Assembly (NCBI GenBank): GCA_019243635.1
Contig: JAFAUB010000126.1
Location: 1 to 37,671 of the forward strand
Source of the DNA: Pseudonocardiales bacterium
GTDB lineage: Bacteria; Actinomycetota; Actinomycetes; Mycobacteriales; Pseudonocardiaceae
DNA length: 37,671 bases
Direction of reading: 5' to 3'
Numbering within the stretch: position 1 is the stretch's first letter; each line of letters starts with the position of its first letter. The notes beneath the pieces were generated by a model. That model was not told where the DNA came from and did no database searches. It saw nothing but the letters and a program-made list of their open reading frames with translations. A program made the position numbers and the translations under genes. Below, piece by piece: positions 24,554-29,980 of this stretch.

Positions 24554-24596
24554 CCCAGCTCGGCACCAGGGGTGAACCGACCAGCTCAGCGCCCGG

Positions 24597-24993
24597 ATGG
24601 ACGCCTCTTTTCGGGCAGGTCAGCGAGGTGGTGGTGACCTGCGATGCACTGCACAGGGCCTTTCTCACCGGGCCAGCACCGCTGGTCGAGCGCGTCCTCG
24701 CCGCGCGGGAGTCGGCCGGGGATCTCCTCCCGGACGGGGACGACCCGGCCGCGGCCGCCGTCACCGCGCTCAGCGCGAGGATCGAGGACGTGGGCCGCGC
24801 CTGCGCCACCGACCCACTGTCACTGGCGGGACGGCCGGCTGCAGGAGCTGATCGCCGACGCGGGCCTGGCCGCGCCGCCCGACCGGCCGCCCGCGCTCCG
24901 CAGCCGGCTGGCCGCATTGGACGGCCCGGCAGGTTGGCCGGCGCGCACGGCGACCCTGGCGGGGGACGACGACGAACCCCAGAAGGGACAGCG
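24597..24993 (+). pseudogene. Frameshifted remnant of an unidentified gene
   Basis: One frame reads well to about 24825 (VSEVVVTCDALHRAFLTGPA, APLVERVLAARESAGDLLP, TALSARIEDVGRACATDP). The next frame takes over with WRDGRLQELIADAGLAAPPD and SRLAALDGPAGWPARTATL up to about 24980. Codon use is gene-like on both sides and changes frame near 24820-24835, so a single indel probably broke one gene of about 130 codons. No clear start codon or domain was recognised. Confidence 0.4.
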
Positions 24994-25008
24994 AAGCTCG
25001 CCAGAGGA

Positions 25009-25133
25009 CCTCAGGGATGCTTGTGCACCTTTCCCGAGCGCGCTGCGGGGTCTCATGGATGCTTGTGCATCTTTCAGGAGCTGCGTGCAGGGTCTCATGG
25101 ATGCTTGGGCACCTTCCTGCTCGGCATGCGGGG
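25009..25133 (+). repeat. Three degenerate tandem 42-bp units
   Basis: Units at 25009-25050, 25051-25092 and 25093-25133 share CTCA(G/T)GGATGCTTG(T/G)GCA near the start and a GC(A/G)GGG end, with more variable middles. Each holds a small dyad such as GATGC-TTGT-GCATC in unit 2. They lie in a non-coding stretch 65 bases upstream of a lipoprotein gene. They could be a repetitive extragenic element or a set of regulatory RNA hairpins. Confidence 0.75.
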
Positions 25134-25197
25134 AGACATGACAGTCCGTCAGCGCGCCACTACCGCATCGATGCACACTCTGGGAGAATGACTGTCT

Positions 25198-25767
25198 ATG
25201 GCCAAGGAGCTCCGAACGCAGCGTCGAACCCTTGCGGTACTCACCGGGCTTTGTGCCCTAACCCTTGTACTGGCGGGGTGCGGCGCACGCACCGCCAGCC
25301 CACCGCTGTCCTCGTCGGCTCCGTCGGCGGCGACCTGCCCGGAGGTGCAGAGCGCGTCCTTCGACAAGACCAAGTTCGTCCTGCACGCGGGCCTGGCTTT
25401 CGGCGCGTTCCACCACTTCATCTACGCGCCGTTCAGATCCGGCGAGTTCGCCTCGGGCAGCCGGGGCCGGGTGCGCCACCTGGCTGAGGCGGGTCTGGCC
25501 GCAGCGTTCACGGTGCACGAGCTGCGGCTGGCCAAGCAGAACGCCGAGGCCAACCCGACACTGTGCCGGGTGGTGGCGGCCCCGCTGGAGAACGCGGCGG
25601 CGAGCCTGCAACGCCTCCGCAACCCGATCAGCTCCGGTCAGGCCAGCGCCAGCGACCTCGACCAGGTCAACACAAGTATCGACCAGGCTCAACACGGCTC
25701 GGCACAGGCCGGAACACCGGTCGCCGACCAGGTTCCCTCGACGGAGCAGCTCGCCCATCCCGCGTGA
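25198..25767 (+). CDS. Secreted lipoprotein of unknown function
   Basis: 189 residues. Signal peptide with lipobox LAGC (LTLVLAGCGARTA), lipidated Cys at about residue 28. The mature part is helical: KFVLHAGLAFGAFHHFIYAPF, RVRHLAEAGLAAAFTVHELR, then a tail rich in Gln, Ser and Ala (SGQASASDLDQVNTSIDQAQ). Two Cys in the mature chain (TCPEV, TLCRV) may pair. The pattern occurs in actinobacterial lipoproteins of unknown role. It is followed by a strong terminator. Confidence 0.75.
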   Translation: MAKELRTQRRTLAVLTGLCALTLVLAGCGARTASPPLSSSAPSAATCPEVQSASFDKTKFVLHAGLAFGAFHHFIYAPFRSGEFASGSRGRVRHLAEAGLAAAFTVHELRLAKQNAEANPTLCRVVAAPLENAAASLQRLRNPISSGQASASDLDQVNTSIDQAQHGSAQAGTPVADQVPSTEQLAHPA

Positions 25768-25785
25768 GCAAGGCTCACCCGATCC

Positions 25786-25832
25786 CAGGACGCTGGAGCC
25801 GGTCCGTAGTACGGACCGGCTCCAGCGTCCTG
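25786..25832. terminator. Perfect 23-bp inverted repeat, bidirectional terminator
   Basis: Arms 25786-25808 and 25810-25832 are exact complements around a single central base. It lies between the converging lipoprotein and SPW-protein genes, where it would end both transcripts. The length and perfection are unusual for a simple terminator. Confidence 0.8.
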
Positions 25833-25856
25833 CCGCAACGGCGATGACCCGACGGC

Positions 25857-26282
25857 TCAGCGTGTCCGGCTCATCTCGAGGGACATCGCGCCTAGAGCGA
25901 GCAGCACGGCGATCCCGCCGGCCACCACGTTGCTCCAGATCGTCGCCGCGGTGGCGACGTGGCCGCTGACGACCCACGGGTCGATGATCGTCCACGCGCC
26001 GATCAGCGGCGCGGCCCAGGCGATGCCGCGGGTCCGGCCATAGACGGAGCCGAACCCCAGGGCGAGCACCGCCAGTGCGACACCGACGACCAGGTCGGTG
26101 ACGGTCAGGGTCGGGAACCGGGTGAACCCGACCACCCAGGGGGAGATCGCCAGGTACAACCCAGTCAGAAAGGTGAACCCCTCGACGGCGCGGGCGACCG
26201 GTGTCTGCGCTGCGGCTTCGTACTTGGCCCGCAGCTCCGCGACGTCGGGGTGCAACCCCATGCTCATGGCCTCAGTAGTCAT
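25857..26282 (-). CDS. SPW-repeat membrane protein
   Basis: 141 residues, four TM helices arranged as two repeats. Each repeat starts with the SPW-type motif: AISPWVVGF near residue 49 and IDPWVVSG near residue 105. The N-terminal 25 residues are cytosolic and helical (HPDVAELRAKYEAAA). SPW proteins are common in actinobacteria and some archaea, with no established role. GGAGAGG about 9 bases upstream supports the ATG at 26282; an earlier ATG (26309) is possible. Divergent from a MarR regulator, so probably under its control. Confidence 0.82.
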   Translation of the reverse strand: MTTEAMSMGLHPDVAELRAKYEAAAQTPVARAVEGFTFLTGLYLAISPWVVGFTRFPTLTVTDLVVGVALAVLALGFGSVYGRTRGIAWAAPLIGAWTIIDPWVVSGHVATAATIWSNVVAGGIAVLLALGAMSLEMSRTR

Positions 26283-26410
26283 GTCTTCCACACCCTCTCC
26301 ACTGTTCATGACGTCGGCGAGCGAGGCTCCGTCGCGCGCGGGTGGTCCAGGCCAGTCGCGGTGGCGCTGAGACGGTCGCCCATGTCCGTAGATGGCGGCG
26401 CCTCGGCTCT

Positions 26411-26451
26411 GTATCATGTAGCAATATTATCACTCTAGGAGCTACCTTTTC
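26411..26451. promoter_or_regulatory. AT-rich intergenic region upstream of marR-like gene
   Basis: This short AT-rich island (GTATCATGTAGCAATATTATC...) holds an imperfect dyad GTAGC (26418-26422) / GCTAC (26441-26445) and an AGGAG (26437-26441) that serves the MarR ATG at 26452. The low GC against the rest of the window suggests promoter elements and a MarR operator. Confidence 0.45.
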
Positions 26452-26889
26452 ATGGTGCCACCGCTCACACCCCTCGACGACGGGCAGTACGCGAAGCTGC
26501 TCACCTTCCGGGTCGGCCTTCGTCAGTTCCTGCACTGGAGCGCGCAGCGGGCGGCCTCGGTGGGGCTCACGCCTGCCCAGCACCAGCTGCTGCTGGCGAT
26601 CCGGGGTCACCCCGACTCGCGCGGACCCAACGTCGGAGAGCTGGCCGGCTACCTGTGTACCCGCCACCACAGCGCCGTGCAGCTCATCGACCGCACCGAG
26701 CAGCTGGGTCTCATCGCCCGCGCCCGCGCCGAGGACCCTGACCGCCGGATCGTGCGCCTCACGCTGACCGAGGCCGGTGAGGAGAAGCTGACCCTGCTCA
26801 GCACCACCCATCTGGAGGAGCTCACCCGGCTGGCCTCGCTCGTCACCACGGTGGTCGGCCCGGCGACCACCGCGCGGCAGGCACCGTAA
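26452..26889 (+). CDS. MarR-family transcriptional regulator
   Basis: 145 residues. MarR winged helix: LTPAQHQLLLAIRGHPDSRG, then NVGELAGYLCTRHHSAVQLI (recognition helix), RTEQLGLIARARAEDPDRR (wing, with the typical D-x-R) and IVRLTLTEAGEEKL. It probably represses itself and the divergent SPW-repeat gene. MarR proteins often sense phenolics or oxidants; no cysteine is in an obvious sensor position except the one in LCTRHHS. It converges on the metallophosphoesterase gene, 6 bases apart. Confidence 0.88.
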   Translation: MVPPLTPLDDGQYAKLLTFRVGLRQFLHWSAQRAASVGLTPAQHQLLLAIRGHPDSRGPNVGELAGYLCTRHHSAVQLIDRTEQLGLIARARAEDPDRRIVRLTLTEAGEEKLTLLSTTHLEELTRLASLVTTVVGPATTARQAP

Positions 26890-26895
26890 GGGAGT

Positions 26896-27846
26896 TCATG
26901 CCAACTTCTGGTCGCGGATCGCCAGGGTGTGTCGGCCGGTTCGGTAGGTGACGTCGCGGATGCCGAGGGCGGCGCCCAGTCGCCCGGCGGGCAGGGTGAG
27001 CGGGACCGGGCCGGGGCCCTGCCCGGGGTGGGGCAGGGGGTAGGCGGTGGTGGTCGCGCTGTGGAAGGTGACGTTGCCTTCGGTCTTGGTGAACAGCTGG
27101 TGGACGTGGCCGTTGAGGCAGGTCACCGAGGAGAACCGGCGCAGGTGGCTCAGTGCCTGGGTGGCGTCGTCGGTGCCCCAGCCCCACGCCGGGTACATCG
27201 CGAACAGCGGGATGTGGCTGAACACCACGAGGGGCGTGTCAGCCGACAGGCCGGCGACGTCGTTGCGGACGAACTCGAGCTGGTCGGTCCCGAGGTGGCC
27301 GAGTTTCTCCAGAGCCAGGGTGTTGACCAAGGCGATGACATGCACGCCTTTGATGTCGAAGCTGTACCAGCCGTCCCCCTGGGTACCGGTGCCGAACATG
27401 GCCCGGTATCTCTGCCCGTGGTCGTCGATGGAGTCGTGCTCGCCGGGCACCGTGAACACCGCCCCGGCGCGCAGCCCGCGCAGCATCTGACGGACCTGGT
27501 CGAACTGGGCCGAGGTGGACAGGTGGGTCAGGTCGCCGGTGTGCATCACGAAGTCCGGGCGCGATCCCAGCGCGTTGACCTGGTCGATGGCGCGGCTGAA
27601 GGAGCCGGTCACGTCGGTGTTCGCGGACCCGGTGAAACCCAGGTGGCTGTCGCTGATCTGCACGAACCGCAACGCGTGCGGGTCTTGGGCGATGGCGGTA
27701 GCGGTGGGTGTGCCGCCGATGTGGCTGATCACCTCGCCGCCGGTGACGGTGAGCACCACCGCAGCGCCGAACCACGCCGTGTGCCGCAGCAGCTGCCGGC
27801 GGCTCATCGCCTCGGGGCCGCCCGCGCCGCCGGCTGGTGTGCTCAT
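26896..27846 (-). CDS. Tat-exported metallophosphoesterase
   Basis: 316 residues. Twin-arginine signal at the N-terminus (MSRRQLLRHTAWFGAAVVL). Calcineurin-like phosphoesterase motifs in order: ISDSHLG (D-x-H), HTGDLTH (GD), VPGEHD (GNHD with Asn replaced by Glu), FSHIPL (H), NGHVH (GHxH). The enzyme would fold with its metals in the cytoplasm and act outside on a phosphoester; the substrate is unknown. The GNHD Asn-to-Glu change also occurs in other envelope members I recall. Its ATG overlaps the stop of the cupredoxin gene (ATGA), so the two are co-translated. It probably belongs to the regulon of the nearby ECF sigma factor. Confidence 0.87.
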   Translation of the reverse strand: MSTPAGGAGGPEAMSRRQLLRHTAWFGAAVVLTVTGGEVISHIGGTPTATAIAQDPHALRFVQISDSHLGFTGSANTDVTGSFSRAIDQVNALGSRPDFVMHTGDLTHLSTSAQFDQVRQMLRGLRAGAVFTVPGEHDSIDDHGQRYRAMFGTGTQGDGWYSFDIKGVHVIALVNTLALEKLGHLGTDQLEFVRNDVAGLSADTPLVVFSHIPLFAMYPAWGWGTDDATQALSHLRRFSSVTCLNGHVHQLFTKTEGNVTFHSATTTAYPLPHPGQGPGPVPLTLPAGRLGAALGIRDVTYRTGRHTLAIRDQKLA

Positions 27847-28307
27847 GGGGCCACCACCACGGTGGCCGTCATGAACGGGTGGATGGTGCACAGGTAGTCG
27901 AAGCGACCCGGTGTGGTGAAGGTGTGCTGGTAGGACTGGCCGGTGTTCAGCGTCGGGGAGTGAAACGCCCCGGACATCGCGCTCACGGTGTGCGGATCCT
28001 GGTCGCGGTTGGTCCAGGTGAGAGTGGTGCCGGTCCTGATGGTCACGGTCGCCGGGGAGAACGCGAAGTTCTGGATCGACACCGCGTCAGTGGCCACCGG
28101 CGCGGCGGGGCCCGCTGCCGCGCCCGGAGCGCCCGCCGGGAGCATCGACATTCCCGGCATCGCCTGGCCGGCCGACACCGGTGCCGGCACGGCGGTCCCC
28201 GGCACGGCGGTCCCCGGCACGGCGCCGGCGGGGCCGCCGCAGCCGGCGAGGATCACGATCCCCGCAGCGACTGCCGGCAGCACAAGGGTGGTTCCGAGCT
28301 GGCGCAT
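27843..28307 (-). CDS. Cupredoxin-domain lipoprotein
   Basis: 154 residues. Lipobox VILAGC with Cys23 gives an outer-membrane-face lipid anchor. Next is a Pro/Ala/Gly/Met linker (including MPGMSM) containing a 15-bp DNA repeat (PGTAV twice). The cupredoxin domain covers about 75-154, with type 1 copper ligands His106 (DPHTV), Cys140 (YLC), His143 and Met146 (CTIHPFM). It would carry single electrons or sequester copper in the cell envelope, fitting the neighbouring Rieske protein as an electron partner. Co-translated with the metallophosphoesterase. A 22-bp motif shared with the sigma-factor promoter lies 49 bases upstream of the ATG. Confidence 0.88.
   Translation of the reverse strand: MRQLGTTLVLPAVAAGIVILAGCGGPAGAVPGTAVPGTAVPAPVSAGQAMPGMSMLPAGAPGAAAGPAAPVATDAVSIQNFAFSPATVTIRTGTTLTWTNRDQDPHTVSAMSGAFHSPTLNTGQSYQHTFTTPGRFDYLCTIHPFMTATVVVAP
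28186..28224 (-). repeat. 15-bp tandem repeat in cupredoxin linker
   Basis: GGCACGGCGGTCCCC at 28186-28200 and 28201-28215, then nine bases of a third copy. It encodes the PGTAV repeat in the flexible linker after the lipid anchor. Confidence 0.85.
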
Positions 28308-28356
28308 GATGATCAGTCCCTCTCCGCGTCGAACCCGCCGGACGCGGGTCTCATCC

Positions 28357-28378
28357 ACAGATAGCGACTCGGGTTACA
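28357..28378 (-). promoter_or_regulatory. Conserved 22-bp motif upstream of cupredoxin operon (copy A)
   Basis: On the minus strand it reads TGTAACCCG-N5-CTATCTGT and matches copy B (29744-29765) at 19 of 22 positions. It ends 49 bases before the cupredoxin ATG and overlaps the stop codon of the Rieske gene. TGTAACC resembles -35 elements of ECF sigma factors. The CTATCTGT block sits closer to it than a usual -10, so the true -10 may lie further downstream. Confidence 0.6.
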
Positions 28379-29096
28379 TCACCGGGCCAGGCGGGGCGAA
28401 GACCTGCACCACGCCGTGGGTCTCGCGGACCTCGAAACGCGGCAACGGCGCGGGCGGCACCGCCAGCTGGTAGCGCAGCAGCTCCCCGCTCAGAGCGAAG
28501 GACGTGGTGTGGCACGGGCAGTTCAGCCGCCGCGCCGCCGCGTCCAGAGCCAGCCGACACCCCAGATGCGTGCACACCCCCGACACCGCCCGCAGCTCAC
28601 CACCGGTGCGAGCCACGAAACCGACCACCGTGCCGAGGTCGAAACCCTGTACCCGGCCCTCGGCCAGATCCGAGCTGGCGCTCACCGTGCGCCACTCACC
28701 GGTGTTCGGGATCAACGTCTGCTCCCCACCAGTCCCGCCCTGGGCTGCACCTCGGCCGCTGAGCGCGTGGTCGGCCACCGCGCCGACCACCGCGGCGGCC
28801 GCCGCCGCGATCGAGGTAGCCGCCACCAACCGTCGTCGGGTGGCATCCACCACCGGCCCAGGCGACGCAGACAGCGGGACGTCCCGGTCGGTCGGCTCCG
28901 CGGCCAGCTCTGTGGTCAGCCGCCGGTGCAGGTCGGTGACGAACTCCTCGCTCGGCGCCGCGTCGCCCGGCCGGGCGGCCCGTAGCATGATCGCCGCGCG
29001 CAGCTCGTCGACGTCGGCCTCCCGGGCGCGAAACGACCGCGGCCGGCGACCCCGCAGCAGATCCGCGACGAACCGACGCACGCCCCGCCCACTCAC
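28374..29096 (-). CDS. Membrane-anchored Rieske 2Fe-2S protein coupled to ECF sigma factor
   Basis: 240 residues. Residues 1-85 are a charged, helical cytosolic head (READVDELRAAIMLRAARPG, FVTDLHRRLTTEL). Residues 86-112 form a Tat-like membrane segment, TRRRLVAATSIAAAAAAVVG. Residues 125-240 are the Rieske domain: box 1 C175-T-H177-L-G-C180, box 2 C193-P-C195-H196. These are the standard ligands (C175, H177, C193, H196) and disulfide (C180-C195). The domain would face outside, beside the cupredoxin. The GTG start overlaps the sigma-factor stop (GTGA), exactly where an anti-sigma gene usually sits, and the topology (cytosolic head, one TM, external sensor) is that of an anti-sigma factor. That role is inference; a simple electron carrier is the alternative. 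Confidence 0.88.
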   Translation of the reverse strand: MSGRGVRRFVADLLRGRRPRSFRAREADVDELRAAIMLRAARPGDAAPSEEFVTDLHRRLTTELAAEPTDRDVPLSASPGPVVDATRRRLVAATSIAAAAAAVVGAVADHALSGRGAAQGGTGGEQTLIPNTGEWRTVSASSDLAEGRVQGFDLGTVVGFVARTGGELRAVSGVCTHLGCRLALDAAARRLNCPCHTTSFALSGELLRYQLAVPPAPLPRFEVRETHGVVQVFAPPGPVM

Positions 29097-29704
29097 CTGG
29101 CCACCTCCATCAGCTGCGCGGCCCGACGCAACGCCCGATGCTGCAACACCTTCGCATACGCCACGCTCACCCCCAGCGCGGCCGCAGCCTCGCGCACCGA
29201 GCAGGCGTCCAGGAACCGTAACTGCAGGATGCGCCGGTAGGGCTCGGGAAGCTGCGCCAGAATCGCCGCCGTCCGCCGCGGTGCGTCCGAGGACACCGCG
29301 GTGTCGGCCGGCACCGCCGCCGGCTCCTCGTCATCACCCAAGCTGGTGACCTCCCGACCCAGCGTCCGGCGCCAATGCCCGGCCAGCACCGTCCGCGCGG
29401 TAGCGAACAGGTAGGCCCGCACCTCCGCCACGCCAGCCGAGACCCGCAGCGGGCGCAGCGCCGCCAGGAACACCTCGGCGGTCAGATCCTCAGCGTCCGC
29501 CCGGTTACCGACCTTGGCGAACATCAGCCGGTACACCCGCTCCACGTTGTCCCGGTACACCGCCTCCCAGTCCGGGTAGAACTCGCCGGTGACCACACGC
29601 AACTGTGGCGCCTGCGCAGCCCGCATGTCAGCAGCCCGCATGTCAGCAGCCCGCGCGTCAGCAGCCCTCTCGTCACGGGCACGACCACGCCCGGTCCGTC
29701 CCAT
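29093..29704 (-). CDS. ECF-type RNA polymerase sigma factor
   Basis: 203 residues from the ATG at 29704. Sigma region 2 at about 45-115 (YRDNVERVYRLMFAKVGNR, ADAEDLTAEVFLAAL, RAYLFATARTVLAGHWRR). Sigma region 4 at about 145-200 (LAQLPEPYRRILQLRFLDAC, SVREAAAALGVSVAYAKVLQ). The first 38 residues are an Arg/Ala-rich extension with a 5-residue repeat (RAADM), encoded by three 15-bp units and unusual for ECF factors. The gene is coupled to the Rieske gene. The same 22-bp motif lies 39 bases before this ATG and before the cupredoxin gene, suggesting autoregulation and a common regulon. No cytosolic zinc-binding anti-sigma gene is adjacent. Confidence 0.9.
   Translation of the reverse strand: MGRTGRGRARDERAADARAADMRAADMRAAQAPQLRVVTGEFYPDWEAVYRDNVERVYRLMFAKVGNRADAEDLTAEVFLAALRPLRVSAGVAEVRAYLFATARTVLAGHWRRTLGREVTSLGDDEEPAAVPADTAVSSDAPRRTAAILAQLPEPYRRILQLRFLDACSVREAAAALGVSVAYAKVLQHRALRRAAQLMEVAR
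29616..29660 (-). repeat. Three 15-bp tandem units in sigma-factor N-terminus
   Basis: GCAGCCCGCATGTCA at 29616-29630 and 29631-29645, then a copy with two changes at 29646-29660. It encodes the RAADM-type repeat ahead of sigma region 2. Confidence 0.85.
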
Positions 29705-29743
29705 CACCCGAGCCACCCTCCAGCGCATGCGTCGACCCCACCA

Positions 29744-29765
29744 ACAGATAGGGAGCCGGGTTACA
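29744..29765 (-). promoter_or_regulatory. Conserved 22-bp motif upstream of sigma factor (copy B)
   Basis: Minus strand TGTAACCCG-N5-CTATCTGT, 39 bases before the sigma ATG. It is shared with copy A (28357-28378), at a similar distance from its gene. It is probably the autoregulated promoter or an operator common to both transcripts. Confidence 0.6.
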
Positions 29766-29840
29766 CCCTCGCGGCGGGTCCGTCGGCGGCGCCCGGTCAA
29801 GGGCGGTCAGGAGCACACCTGCGAAGAAGCCGAGAACCGC

Positions 29841-29921
29841 TTGAACTGAGACTAAGGTTTTCATATGGAAATTCTAAGATCATCTACAGGTCGCCGGGTT
29901 AGCTTTATGACCGTTGGTCAT
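29841..29921 (+). promoter_or_regulatory. Upstream control region of the lanthipeptide cluster
   Basis: An AT-rich island in otherwise GC-rich DNA. TTGAAC (29841-29846) and TATGGA (29864-29869) are 17 bases apart and form a plausible weak -35/-10. Downstream, ATGACC-GTT-GGTCAT (29907-29921) is a perfect 6-bp dyad and a candidate operator. No regulator gene of the cluster lies within the window. Confidence 0.4.
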
Positions 29922-29939
29922 GGCACCCGGGTTCTTTGA
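29865..29939 (+). CDS. Possible 24-residue leader ORF upstream of the lanthipeptide synthetase
   Basis: ATG at 29865, preceded by TAAGG, reads MEILRSSTGRRVSFMTVGHG and ends before the synthetase start at 29981. It resembles no family, and it overlaps the candidate -10 and operator, so chance is likely. It is listed because it fills most of the AT-rich leader region. Confidence 0.15.
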   Translation: MEILRSSTGRRVSFMTVGHGTRVL

Positions 29940-29980
29940 GGACAAGGGCGTCGCGGGAAACCACTACTTGGAGCTTATTG

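Noticed and set aside
25009..25133. CRISPR array
   Set aside because: Only three degenerate direct repeats without unique spacers and no cas genes.
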